DNA of 64,000 nt from Forficula auricularia (taxonomy: Eukaryota > Arthropoda > Insecta > Dermaptera > Forficulidae). Within the stretch, counting starts at the first letter, position 1. Each line of letters starts with the position of its first letter. Both the position numbers and the translations under genes were made by a program. Below the pieces are notes generated by a model. The model worked only from the letters and a program-made list of their open reading frames with translations, was not told the origin of the DNA and searched no databases. The stretch spans positions 248,001 through 312,000 of the forward strand of contig JALMQS010000850.1 of NCBI GenBank assembly GCA_024734495.1, written 5' to 3'. Shown one piece after another: positions 21,851 to 31,724 of the stretch.

Positions 21851-22342
21851 GGTCTTTGTCGAAAACGTGCTCCTTCATGGTCAAAATGGAAAAATATAGA
21901 AAAAAGTGCGAGTTTTTGTGTGATCCGGGGGGGGGGGGGGGGGCTGCCGGGGTCGAAAACTTGGATTTTCCGCTTGTGTTGGTTGGAGAAAAAACCTAAA
22001 ATACAAAATTTGTAGTAAATTTTATGAACTTTTATTTTGATTAGGAATTTGATAATTTTCGAATTATAAGCGAAAAACCGCCAAAAAATGGAAATTTTCA
22101 ACTTTTTTTTGCATTTCTACAATGTTGTGTCACGAAATTTTGGTGGGAAACTTTAGATTTGGATTCAGGGCCACAAAAAAATCAGAACTACCCCAAAACT
22201 TTCCTGATAAAAACACGATTTGACTGCTCAAATCCTCCTCCTTTTTTGAAGTCGGTTAAAAATCAGGAATGCTAAATGAAGTTGTTGAAGGATCTAAATC
22301 TATAGTGAGTGTGTTTATTTGTTATTTTGACGTCTTGTTCAG

Positions 22343-22603
22343 CAGTCGAATATCCAGCAATTGAAAGAAGATATCCGCGAGAGTAACAAGATGCCCGTAA
22401 GCAATTCGGGCACGCTGCGTCATAGTCATAAGAAGAACCGACCAGCTCCCCCGCCGCCCGTGCAACAGCAGCCGCCCCCGGTTGCTGATTTGGAGATACG
22501 AGAGCCCGCAGAGCTGCTCGTCGGGGTCCCTGCTACCCTCACTACTCAATGGAGACATCAGCCGGAGGCCCTGGTCCAGGGACACATCACTTACCAGGCA
22601 CAG
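22343..22603 (+). CDS. ANKS1: ANKS1-like gene, exon 5 (Pro-rich linker, start of PTB domain)
   Basis: The acceptor TTCAG ends at 22342, phase 0. It reads QSNIQQLKEDIRESNKMPVS, then a basic/proline stretch KKNRPAPPPPVQQQPPP (possible SH3 ligand), then EIREPAELLVGVPATL and WRHQPEALVQGHITYQAQ, which opens the PTB fold (the W.H.PE.L block just before YLGS). The donor CAG/GTAGGG is at 22604, phase 0. The acceptor is a tandem NAGNAG (TTCAGCAG), so use of the second AG would drop one Gln. Clear ANKS1 match and consistent phase despite the 11-kb intron upstream. Confidence 0.9.
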
Positions 22604-22963
22604 GTAGGGATCGACACTGGACACTGGTCAATCAAATAAATACTATCCATTATGAGATATATATTTATATTATTACGACAAATCGGAAGGTTTTAGAGAT
22701 TTTAAGTTTTAATTTCCTTCATTTTTTGATATTTTTTAGTGGCCATCAAAAAACTCTTTCTGGTAAATTTTGAAATTTTTTTGATGATCGGCTTAAAAGA
22801 TATCGAATTTCACTTTTTCGCTCATAACTTCATCAAAAATTGTCAAAATTCAATTTTATTTTTTAATTTTTTGTTTATTTTTACATATTTTTTAGTAAAT
22901 AATATTAAAAATTCCTTCCATGAAAACTTTTAATGAACAAGTTCTGTGGAACACCCTGTATAT

Positions 22964-23915
22964 GGGGCATTCCACGCCAAATCGGACGTTTTGAAAAATT
23001 TTAAATTTTGATTTCCTTCATTTTTTGACATTTTTTTAGTACCCATCTAAAAAATCTCTTCCTGGTAAATTTTGAAATATTTTTGATTATCGGCTGAAAA
23101 GATATAGTATTTTGAAATAAAAAACGCTCTTTTTTTCGGATTTTCGCTCATAACTTCTTGAAAAATGGTGGTTCAAAGTGTTTTTATATGCGATTTTTGA
23201 GTTTGAAAATTTTAATTTTATTTTTGAAACTGTATTTAGGTACTCTTCGATTTTTTTAATAATTTTTTATTTTAAACTTCTATTAATTTTAGAAATTTTA
23301 AGACCAGGTTGATTGTGGTTACTATTTTTTTAGGATTTTTTGAAAAATTCGAAAAAAATGTATTCGCTAATAACCATTATATAAAACCACTTTTTGGTAT
23401 TGAGTTTTCTTTTTTAGTTATTTTGAATTGATTTTTATACATGTTTATCGTTAACAGGTGTTTCGAATAAATAATTAGTAATTTAGTTTATTGAAGGAAA
23501 ATCAAAATCAAAAATCGAAAATCGAAAAAAATAGTAATTATCATAGGACTACTATCAACCCGGTCTTAAAATTTGTAGAATGAATAGAAGTTTAAGATAA
23601 AAAATTATCAAAAAAATCGAAGAGTAAATACAGTTTCAAAAATAAGATTAAGATTTCAAACTCAAAAATCACATATAAAAACATTTTAAATTTGTATTTT
23701 ATTCTAAAAAGTATTTGAAAAAACAAAAATTTCAAAAAACAAAAATTTTTAATTTGTACCATTTTTGATGACTTCTTTTAAGCCGGTGATAAAAAATACT
23801 TCAAAAATATTTACCAGGAAGAATTTTTAGATCGATTCTAAACAATGTCAAAAATGAAGGAAATCAAAAATTGAAATTTTTCAAACCGTCTGATTTTTTG
23901 GCGTGGAATCCCCCA
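22964..23915. mobile_element. TIR element GGGG(C/G)ATTCCACGCCAAA
   Basis: The left end GGGGCATTCCACGCCAAATC and the right end (complement) GGGGGATTCCACGCCAAAAA are inverted. The next 150 bases of each end are also complementary (GATTTCCTTCATTTTTTGAC). A partial extra copy of the left end occupies 22680-22830. No ORF. Confidence 0.7.
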
Positions 23916-24342
23916 ATGCATTAATTTAAAAATAATTTATTATAATACACTACTATTACTACATATCTTTCATCTGAAGATTTTCTTTCTATTGTAGAAG
24001 ATATTTTGTAAAAACTTGATTTAAAAATTTTTTTTCACAAAAAATCAGAAAACTCTCAATATTTTGTAAATGACTAATTATAACGGTTGACTTTGGCGAA
24101 ACAGTGAATATGACTAAATTTGAAGCATATATGTAGAGCTTTAGTTAAAAAAAATACTAATTAAATCGGATATGTAGTTTTCGAGATACAATTAATTTTT
24201 AAAACTCAACATCCGCCATCTTGGATTGCCGGCCATTTATTGATATAGAAAATAAACAAACATGTTCTTTGTTCTAACCTTAGACCATGAAATATATAGA
24301 CACGCCCTGGTGTCGATTTGGGGAGGCGAACATCAACTAGAG

Positions 24343-25427
24343 CAGTGATTCTCAACCTGGGCGATATCACCCCCTGAGGGGCGATCGAAAACTACAGTGG
24401 GCGATTATTTGACTATACGCTTTTGGGGGCGATAGTCATTTTGCGTGGGCGAAATCATTTTGAATACCCGCTTTCAGTGATGGGCCGCTGCATTTTTATA
24501 TTGCGTTGCGAAAGAAGCGAATAAAACATTTTGTAAAACAATATTGTTATCCTTTGGTATTTAATTGCTACAATGTATATTCAATGTTTTATATGTCTCT
24601 CTAACAAAATTAATTGGACTGTGAATACAAAGTTGCATCGTACAGTCCGGTATTGCAATCCCTAGTGCGCATGTCTTAGATTCGCTTTGCGTGTGCAACG
24701 ATTTCAATCATTTAGTCGAGCAGTCAGTAATGAGTATTATTAAATTTGAATTTTAATGTGATCTGTTGTGCTCTCGCCATATATGATATTTGCATTATTT
24801 TTGCAGGCAAATGTAGAAGCGAAAACATTCATTTGAACATAGTACTTTGCCAGATGTTAATTTTGGATGCGTAAATTTAGCAGTACTAACACATTTCAGA
24901 GACTATAGATAGAAAAAGACTATTAATCATGGCATTTTCCAACGTCATACCTAGTGGAAAAAGGTTTTAGTGCGGTTTCTCAAATGTCTGACTAAGCAAA
25001 GAAATCGTCCTCAACATTTGCCAAACGGAGTGACTTATGATTTATATCTGTCAAAAATTTAGAACTCAATATTATTAAACTTTGCCCAAGACTGCAATTT
25101 CCAACCTCCTATGGTTCTCATTAAAATTTTCATTTAGTTTGATGTTATTATTTCTTTGTTATGTTAAAATCAAAACATTACTTTATGTATCTTACTTTTT
25201 TGTAAATTAGATTAAATTTCTAACTAATAAATGTGTTATTCTACTATTGTTCCTTTCAAAATTTCTTTGGATTATATCTTTACTGAACGCCCGCTGTAAG
25301 CCAAATCTACCTTTTATATTAGGGATTTTATCTTAAATAATTCTTATCTGTTAAAACTGAGTAGGGGGCGAATTAATAGCGGTTCTTACAAAGGGGCGCT
25401 GAGTTCAAAAAGGTTGAGAAAACACCC
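24343..25427. mobile_element. Degraded hAT element nested inside another transposon
   Basis: The left end CAGTGATTCTCAACCTGG and the right end AGGTTGAGAAAACAC are imperfect hAT-type termini, with GGGGGCGAT repeats as in the intact MITE at 33307. The TSD is not clean. Confidence 0.6.
24928..25110 (+). pseudogene. hAT transposase C-terminal remnant
   Basis: Translation in shifting frames gives SYLVEKGFSAVSQM, a stop, then pieces such as QRNRL-like and SDLRL-like residues, ending near KLCPRLQFPTS. The YL(C/V)EKGFSAV box and the downstream NRL...DLRL pattern match the dimerisation region of ZBED/Zaphod-type hAT transposases. Stops and frameshifts show that it is dead. Only the last ~60 codons are recognisable. 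Confidence 0.6.
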
Positions 25428-25859
25428 AGACTTCAAGAGAATGCGACGTCATGTCGGTAGGAAGCACGAGGCATATTTGTAGGCCAATAACTATAGGAAT
25501 TACAGGCATACATTGAGATAAATTTATCGTAGTTTAGATTATTTATTTTGGATTCCAATAATCGCAAATTAATATTATATTAATATTACCAAAACATTTA
25601 TGCGAGAACGTGACGTCATCTGTAGGCGATGTTGGCCTCACTTCACTCTGTGTGGATAGTATCAGAGGGCGTGTCTATATATTCCATGGTCTAAGGTTCT
25701 AACTAAAATTATCATGTACTTCATAATTTATTTATAATATATTGAATATTAAAAGTTACATAAGTCTATGAATGTGCGTATTTCCACTCTAAGGAATTCG
25801 ACTTAATGGTTCTAAAAGCATTTAATGACTTTATTTTATTTTTTATTGTTTTCCATTAG

Positions 25860-26027
25860 TATTTGGGCTCTACATTGGTCAAAGAACTACGCGGCACCGA
25901 ATCGACCAAAAAATCTATTCAAAAGCTGAAAAAATCTCAAAGAGAATCGAATAAAACGCAAACTATACCTGATATTTTATTAGCGATCAATCATCGAGGG
26001 GTTCGATTTATGAATGCACAAACTCGA
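25860..26027 (+). CDS. ANKS1: ANKS1-like gene, exon 6 (PTB domain)
   Basis: The acceptor CCATTAG ends at 25859, phase 0. It reads YLGSTLVKELRGTESTKKSI, QKLKKSQRESNKTQTIPD and ILLAINHRGVRFMNAQTR. YLGS...V..LRGTEST is the signature first strand and helix of the ANKS1 PTB fold, and GV.F.NA corresponds to strand 4-5. The donor CGA/GTAAGT is at 26028, phase 0. No changes in the conserved residues. The PTB domain binds NPxY-type motifs of receptor kinases. Confidence 0.93.
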
Positions 26028-26117
26028 GTAAGTAAATCGACAAATTTCTGTAGATTTTATCATCATTCATTTTTAAAAAATATAATGTTAATTTTTTTTA
26101 TTTTAATTTATTTACAG

Positions 26118-26255
26118 GAATTAGTTTGCGAACACGAAATTCGTAATATTCATTGTGCATGTCAAGACGCTGATGATCTCACACACTTTGCATATATTAC
26201 CAAAGATTTAACCACACGGACGCATTACTGTCACGTGTTCTGTGTTAAGACAATG
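26118..26255 (+). CDS. ANKS1: ANKS1-like gene, exon 7 (PTB domain core)
   Basis: It follows a 90-base intron (GTAAGT to TTTACAG). It reads ELVCEHEIRNIHCACQDADD then LTHFAYITKDLTTRTHYCHV and FCVKTM. EHEIRNI.CA.QD..DL..FAYITKDL....HYCHVF is the most conserved run of the ANKS1/PTB family and forms strands 5-7. The donor is ATG/GTAAGA at 26256, phase 0. The tiny intron contrasts with the repeat-loaded ones and may be length-constrained. Confidence 0.94.
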
Positions 26256-26401
26256 GTAAGAAATCAGCCGTTTAATATATATTTTTTTTCTACTAGATTT
26301 AAAAGTTAGACTTCAGCAGGTACAGCGGGGTTGTTAAGCTTTTAATTTTCCATGCAATAAAATTAATTATTTTATACGGGGAAAGAAAAATAATTACTTT
26401 T

Positions 26402-26566
26402 TTTTTTTACTTATGGAAGTGGTGTAGGTTTTAGGTGAAACATGATGTTAGTTAATAGAGTAGAAGGGTGGGTAGTTTCACAGTGAATGAAATAAAACTC
26501 AAAGAGGTTTATACGAACTCTGAGTTTTATTTCATTCACTGTGGAATTACACACCCTTACTCTATT
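26402..26566 (-). mobile_element. Family A retroposon, deleted copy
   Basis: An exact 14-base duplication AAATAATTACTTTT lies at 26388-26401 and 26567-26580. On the minus strand it starts TAATAGAGTAAGGGTGTG and ends CACTTCCATAAGTAAAAAAAA. The monomer is reduced to a hairpin of GTGAATGAAATAAAACTC and its complement, with the hammerhead core lost. Confidence 0.8.
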
Positions 26567-26744
26567 AAATAATTACTTTTGTTTCTTTTCAAAATAAAAT
26601 TCAAATTGTATGTTACAAAGGAAAAAAAATAATGTTACAGAGTAAAATCCTACAATAGATCTACAATTAGGAACGGAAATTTTCAAATTTTTATGACGCT
26701 TTAGGAGGGTGATATTCGGAGTGAGTCTTTTATCTTGAGACAAA

Positions 26745-27960
26745 TTTATTTATATCAGGGTGAAACTAAACTACCCTATTGTTTGTCGATCTAGAACAAG
26801 ATACTCAAGGGTATTTCAAGGTCAACTTCTGTTTTTTAAATGGAAACCTATATGTTTTTGTACATATTCTTAATCTAGAAAAAAAACTGAACAACTGTTC
26901 ATTGGTAGTTTTTAAAGAATTTGGTGTTGGTACTTGGTGAAACATTTTTTAAAATTATTGGATAAAAAAATGCTTGGTAGCTTTCATTAAGTTACTAAAA
27001 ATAGATTCTTTTTAGTTTTATATCATTAATGTGAAACCTACAAGTATTTTTCTCCATAACTTTCATTGGACTATTTTTTTATACGATATCATTTAAAAAA
27101 AATATTACATCAATTAGATCTCAAAAAAATCCTAATAATTATTTTTAACAATCATTCAACTTAATTATCAAATAATAATGATCCAAATAGCTAATTATTA
27201 AATAAATAATTTATTAATTTTTACCCTCAGGAGCTTCATTTTATCGTTTTGTAAATCTACATATTTAAAAAAAAAAGGAGTAAAGGCTACGAAGAAACTT
27301 AAAAGGCCGAAATAACGAAATTGGAACTGGAATTCATCCAGAAGACTTGCGATACACTCATACTATACACTGTGAAATGTCTCAGAATAGTGTCACAAAA
27401 TTATTAAATTATTAATTTAGTAATTAAATATTTGATCATTATTATTTGATAATTAAGTTGAATGATTGTTAAAACGAGGGTGAACCGCGACTTAAAATCG
27501 TGTACACCTACTTCCACTTTTATTCCAAATATTTACAAAAAATTCCAATACTTCCAAATATTTCTAAGTATTTCCAAATATTTCCAAGTAATTCCAAAAA
27601 TTTTCATGTAAATCCAGTTATTCCAAAATAATTCCAGATAATTCCAAAGAGGTGTACACCTAATTTCAATCGCGGTTCACCCCTCGGTTAATAATAATTA
27701 GGATTTTTTTTGAGATCTAATTGATTTAATATTTTTTTATTTGATGTATAATTTTTTTTTAGGTTTTGGCTATGTAAATTAAAATATAGGGTTCTATTTA
27801 AAAAACAAAACTTGACCTTGAAATACCCTTGAAAGCTTGTTCTAGGTCGACAAACAATAGAGTAGTTTAGTTTACCTTTTTTATAAATAAACTTTTATTT
27901 GAAATTTTTTCCACATAATGCACTGTTTTTGAGTTATAAGACTGTCTCAAGATAGACCCG
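26745..27960. repeat. 1.2-kb foldback
   Basis: Outer arms (CAAGGGTATTTCAAGGTCAA against TTGACCTTGAAATACCC) and inner arms (TAATAATTATTTTTAACAAT against ATTGTTAA...AATAATTA) are complementary. The right inner arm is split by the TTAA element. Confidence 0.75.
27473..27687. mobile_element. piggyBac-like TTAA-flanked MITE
   Basis: TTAA at 27469-27472 and 27688-27691. The ends AACGAGGGTGAACCGCG and (complement) CCGAGGGGTGAACCGCG are inverted, continuing into GTGTACACCTA. The other foldback arm preserves the empty TTAA site. The interior is a run of imperfect TTCCAAATA/TTCCAAGTA units. A related fragment is at 11355-11420. Confidence 0.75.
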
Positions 27961-28206
27961 GTATATAAGGATTTCAACAATGTAAATAGGACACTATTGA
28001 CTATTTATATTTATGTTTAATAACAATAATAATCAAGAAGCAGGAATTATTTGATTCTTGTAATATTTTTATAATCTGGAGCCAAGGCTTTTTGAATCAC
28101 GGTAGGAAGATTCGAGTCCTTATAGAATGATGGTTATTTTTCTTTTTTCTATTAAAAATTTTTCATCAGGGTATTATAATTTAATTTTTATTTTGAAACA
28201 AGAGAC

Positions 28207-28240
28207 GCTTCGGCATTAACTCAATGCCATCTTCAGTCTA
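28207..28240 (-). ncRNA. Hammerhead-like motif, damaged GAAA
   Basis: Minus strand CTGAAGA (28236-28230), GGCATT-GAGTT-AATGCC, then GAAG instead of GAAA. This is the mutated partner of 28915-28953. Confidence 0.5.
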
Positions 28241-28914
28241 TAAAAACATTTACACAATATATCACACTACATTTCACAATAGGCATATCACAATTCACAA
28301 AGATAATATTTAACTAATGGTCTTACCTATGTTAAAAAATAAGATATCATTATATTTCCTTCACAGAGGCAAAATGAAAAGAAATTAAATTACTGAGGTC
28401 AACACGCATCTCAAACAGTGAGTTAATTCACTAAGGTAACTCAGAAATGTAAAATTTAAAAAAAAGTTTCATGTGTTTACATTTATCTTTGCATCTCGAT
28501 AAATATAATTTTATCAGACATATGTTCTTAAGTTTATCATATTATTTATAATTGAAATTGTCTGTTATCTCTTTGCACCCCTTGGTTTTCAGGTTCTTTG
28601 GTTTTATGATTTTTTGTTTATTTTTTCTCGTTTCTATTTGCTTCTAGCTAGTTTTCTTTCATTTATCTTGTATTTTGCCTTATATTTATTATTTTTAAAT
28701 TTTACATTTCTGAGTTTCCTTAAGTGAATTAACTCACTGTTTGAGATGCGTGTTGACCTCAGTAATTTAATTTCTTTTCATTTTGCCTCTGTGAAGGAAA
28801 TATAATGATATCTTATTTTTTAACATAGGTAAGACCATTAGTTAAATATTATCTTTGTGAATTGTGATATATTAATTGTGAAATGTAATGTGATATATTG
28901 TTAAATGTTTTTAT

Positions 28915-28953
28915 AGACTGAAGATGGCATTGAGTTAATGCCGAAACGTCTCT
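28915..28953 (+). ncRNA. Hammerhead ribozyme-like motif with perfect stem II
   Basis: CTGAAGA at 28918-28924, T, GGCATT-GAGTT-AATGCC (6 bp), GAAA at 28943-28946, then CGTC with cleavage predicted after C28950. The flanking AGA and TCT form the start of stem I. The GAAACGTC ending is a loopless minimal stem III. Confidence 0.7.
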
Positions 28954-29139
28954 TGTTTCAAATAAAATTAAATTATAAACCCTGATGAAAATTTTTTATT
29001 GAAAAAAAGAAAAATAACCATCATTCTATAAGGACTCGATCTTCCTACTGTGATTCAAAGCCTCGTTCCTGATTATAAAAAATAATAATCAATTATTGCC
29101 CATTTTCTAAAGTCCCTCTGTTTTTTGATTAATTTCTAG

Positions 29140-29586
29140 GATCAAGCAACCGAAGTGATATTAACTTTAGGCCAAGCATTCGAAGTTGCGTATCAATTGG
29201 CATTAAAAGAACAATTTCAAAAACACCCACCACAACAACAACAACAAAAACAACCGATAAATCAACGTACTAGTGGAAATGGACATATACGTTCGCATTC
29301 GGCAAATTTAATACCAAATTTAGTGACAGTACCAATTTCAACAACAGCCGTAACAACAACAACAACAACAACAGGCAGTAATTCGAATGGTTCTCAACAA
29401 CAACAGCATGCCCGATCGCATAGTGTCAATGAGATTAAAATAAACGGATCGCCATTGTTGCAATTGGCTGTGAATGACAATTTAAACAATGCACTACAAC
29501 AACAACAATCAACTACTTCCACTGTGCAGCAACAACAACAACAACAACAAGGTCAAGCTCCTATTGCGGTCTCGGAAGAACTTTAA
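29140..29586 (+). CDS. ANKS1: ANKS1-like gene, terminal coding exon (PTB C-helix, poly-Q tail)
   Basis: The acceptor TTTCTAG ends at 29139, phase 0. DQATEVILTLGQAFEVAYQL then ALKEQF is the C-terminal helix of the PTB domain (EIILTLGQAFEVAYQLAL in relatives). The tail is low complexity: Q runs encoded mostly by CAA, TTTTTTTG, and two RSHS motifs (HIRSHSANL, HARSHSVNEI) that could be phosphorylation or 14-3-3 sites. The stop TAA is at 29584-29586. The tail is longer in Q than vertebrate ANKS1. The ORF start at 29155 seen by simple scanning is not a real start; the exon begins at 29140. Confidence 0.92.
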   Translation, partial: DQATEVILTLGQAFEVAYQLALKEQFQKHPPQQQQQKQPINQRTSGNGHIRSHSANLIPNLVTVPISTTAVTTTTTTTGSNSNGSQQQQHARSHSVNEIKINGSPLLQLAVNDNLNNALQQQQSTTSTVQQQQQQQQGQAPIAVSEEL

Positions 29587-29890
29587 AAATAATGTACGAT
29601 TGTGGGATTCGGATAACCAGCCCCGTATGTGTGATGTCTATAAATTAAATATAGATGCGTGTATGTGTGTGTGTGTGCGTGTATGGAATTTTATCAAATT
29701 AGCTGGACAACAGAAAAGAAAGTCATTGAATGTCCAAAGTTTATACATATATTGAAATAATTTATTAATTGTTTTTCGTATTACATAAATACAATTATTT
29801 AAAAAAAAAAATCTCAAAACGTTTATTAAATATCCAAACGCTACTGGAGAAATTTTTTCTTTATAGTAAGTTGTTTTACAAAAGGATGTA
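29587..29890 (+). other. Probable 3' UTR of the ANKS1-like gene
   Basis: A short GT repeat near 29660, then AT-rich sequence with ATACATAAATACAATTATTT. No exact AATAAA before 29890; the first AATAAA is near 30010 inside a repeat. The poly(A) site cannot be placed. Confidence 0.4.
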
Positions 29891-29904
29891 TAAAACAACT
29901 ATTG

Positions 29905-30725
29905 TTAACCTTGGTAGGGGCGTGGCTGAATTTTTTGCCCCACGGTGACTAATTTCAATTTTGACCACCAGATAGCGTATCTGTCTGTCTGATAGTTTCC
30001 CAATAGATAAATAAATGTTTTGAAAATAGACAATGCTACAGTTTGACTTATTAATGAAATTACCATAGAGTAATATAGAGTGGAAGGCTCCATAAGGAGC
30101 CAATGTATTTTAGCGTATACTAGTTACAGAGCTCTCTGGTGGTTCGGAATGGGAAATAAAATGTCGGCTCTCTTTAGTTCTATAATTAAATTATTAAAGA
30201 ATTAACATTTAAAAATCAAAGAAACAAATTACTAGTTAATTTTATATAGGGTACATATATTTCAGGATATTTAGATCGTTTAAAAAAGTATGTTCTTTAT
30301 CTGATTTTGTGTCGCGAAAGCAACCTTTCACAAAAGATTGTCGTCGAAAACTAGGCATATTTAATAATATTTTAATCTATAAATTTGTATGTTTGAAAAT
30401 TTTCTAAATGAACGTTTAGCACAAAGCCTGTATGAATCTTTTATCTATGACAAAGGCTTTGAATGTCCTATGACTATGATCTTTGAATAGTTCTTAAGGA
30501 CTGAGAATAATGTTCTCCGAACCGCTAGAGAGCGCTTTTCGATATTTGGTATTCTTCCACTCTATATTACTCTATGGTAAGGGCGTGGCTGAATTTTTTA
30601 GCCCACAGTGGCAAGTTTCAATTTACGCCACCAGATAGCGTATCGGAATTCTCAGTTTCCCAATAGATAAATAAATATTTTCAAAATAGACAAATCTACA
30701 GTTTGTCTTGGTAATGAAATTAACT
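29905..30725 (+). repeat. Direct repeat pair flanking a MITE
   Basis: 29910-30060 and 30580-30725 share GGGGCGTGGCTGAATTTTTT-like sequence, ACCACCAGATAGCGTATC and CAATAGATAAATAAATGTTT-like sequence. Confidence 0.7.
30063..30577. mobile_element. TA-flanked MITE (515 bases)
   Basis: CCATAGAGTAATATAGAGTG at the left and its complement at the right, continuing through GAAG, with TA on both sides (30061-30062, 30578-30579). No ORF. Confidence 0.8.
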
Positions 30726-30929
30726 TGAATAAAAATAAAAAATATAAATATTTATCAAAAATAATTTTCCTCTTAAAATTTCTGATGAATATTAAATATT
30801 ACAAAATTCATATTTGACCTTTTTTGTAAATTTTGATTATTTCTAAAATTAATATTATTTTTTTTTTAATTCCATTCTTTATCCAAAATTTGGACATTTT
30901 CCATTATTATTACTCCAGAAGAAATTCAG

Positions 30930-31050
30930 GAAACAGATGAACTAAGCCTCGAAAAAGGACCGCTGACTGGGAATCGCCAGGGCGGGCTTGGAACACGACA
31001 GCTTGCGAACCGTCGTATTATTATAATTATTATTATTATTATATATGATA
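30930..31050 (+). mobile_element. Probable LINE 3' tail with (ATT)n
   Basis: GC-rich GGACCGCTGACTGGGAATCG...GGGCGGGCTTGGAACACGAC ends in (ATT)n. The frame gives ETDELSLEKGPLTGNRQGGL, which may be the end of a LINE ORF. No family match is proven. Confidence 0.4.
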
Positions 31051-31439
31051 ATTAGTGGCGTATTTAACGGGATTCAGACTTCAGAGTGGGCAGTTTCCCA
31101 AATATTATCAAATAAATTATTAAATATAAATAATATAAAAACTTGTTTAGTTTTATGTACTGCCCAAGGTTCTTAAACACAGAATTCAGCCACTATATAT
31201 TATTCTAAAATTTTAGATAAAAAAATGGAATTTACAAAAACAAATTAATTAATTTTAGAAATGATCGGAATTTTAAACAACAAAAATTCAATTAAAAAAA
31301 GATCAGATATGAATTCTCTTTGCCAGAAATTTTTAGAAAAAAAAAATTATTATAAAGTGAAAAATTTTAATAATAAAAGTATGTAAAATTTCAAGGTAGG
31401 TTTCACAAAAATATGTTTTGAGTTTTTATCTGGATATGT

Positions 31440-31470
31440 ATATTTCGCGTTTTGGGCCCATCATCAGGAG
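31440..31470 (-). ncRNA. Hammerhead-like motif (family B)
   Basis: Minus strand CTGATGA (31467-31461), TGGGCCCAAAACGC, GAAA (31446-31443), then TATACATATC, which can form a three-pair stem III ending UC. Stem II is weak. The partner at 31827-31851 has CAAA in place of GAAA. Confidence 0.45.
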
Positions 31471-31687
31471 TTAACATACCATAGAAAACTAACTTTTAAT
31501 GCGATAGGTGATGGTTCTAGGTGAAACATCTTTATATAATAATAAGAATTGGGTGGAATTGCGAGGTGGGTTTCACAAAAAAAGAAATAAACCAAAAATG
31601 AGTTTTGAATTCGAGATATTTCGGGTTGTCGGACCATCTTCGGGAGTCAGATAAAACTTTTTCCAATTTATATTCAGTTTCCTCTGA

Positions 31688-31724
31688 CTCCTGAAGATGG
31701 TCTGACAACCCGAAATGTATCGAA
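31688..31724 (+). ncRNA. Hammerhead-like motif (family B, second type)
   Basis: CTGAAGA at 31691-31697, GGT-CTGACA-ACC hairpin, GAAA at 31712-31715, TGTATC with AU/AU stem III and AUC at 31719-31721, then GAATTC. The reversed partner near 31616-31643 has CCGAAGA. Confidence 0.55.

Larger units (their letters stand above)
20528..22205. repeat. 1.7-kb foldback holding a MITE and a LINE tail
   Basis: Arms 20861-21310 and 21410-22200 are complementary (GAGGTCTCCCGCC, AACATTGTAGAA, AACATGAAGGAGCACG). The left arm is interrupted by the MITE at 20572-20858 and the right arm by the LINE insert at 21533-21850. A solo arm lies at 3285-3800. Confidence 0.75.
11314..22342 (+). other. ANKS1 intron (11.0 kb), nested transposons and foldbacks
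   Basis: GTGAGT to TTCAG. It contains the mariner remnant, the TA element at 12814, the SINE/hammerhead unit, three foldbacks over 1 kb, two copies of the short retroposon, a LINE tail and a TA MITE. Between 13600 and 14730 only low-complexity sequence is seen: (TA)n near 14195, (CT)n near 14298, and no gene. Confidence 0.8.
24279..25695. mobile_element. 30-bp-TIR transposon with 8-bp TSD, family unassigned
   Basis: GTTCTAAC occurs at 24271-24278 and 25696-25703. Inside it the ends start CTTAGACCATG and match for 29 of 30 bases through GACACGCCCT. An 8-bp TSD fits hAT, P or Merlin types; the termini do not start with CAG. The interior is filled mostly by a degraded hAT. Confidence 0.75.
22604..25859 (+). 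other. ANKS1 intron (3.3 kb)
   Basis: GTAGGG to CCATTAG, phase 0. It contains the GGGGCATTCCACGCC element and the nested 24279-25695 transposon. Confidence 0.8.
28080..29062. repeat. Inverted pair of a ~380-base hammerhead-bearing element
   Basis: Arms 28080-28465 and 28690-29062 are near-perfect complements (AATCACGGTAGGAAGATTCG, AGACTGAAGATGGCATTGAG, GAGATGCGTGTTGACCTCAG) with a 225-base unique centre. Each arm carries one hammerhead-like core, giving convergent copies. Confidence 0.8.
26256..29139 (+). other. ANKS1 intron (2.9 kb)
   Basis: GTAAGA to TTTCTAG, phase 0. It contains a family A retroposon, a 1.2-kb foldback with a TTAA element, and a hammerhead-bearing inverted pair. Confidence 0.8.

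Noticed and set aside
24279..25695. Assignment as a P element
   Set aside because: 8-bp TSD and ~30-bp TIR fit, but the terminal bases do not match known P termini and no THAP or P transposase is visible.
25863..26309. Single 148-codon ORF across 25863-26309
   Set aside because: It is two ANKS1 exons plus a read-through 90-base intron and downstream intron. The GTAAGT and TTTACAG sites define the true exons.
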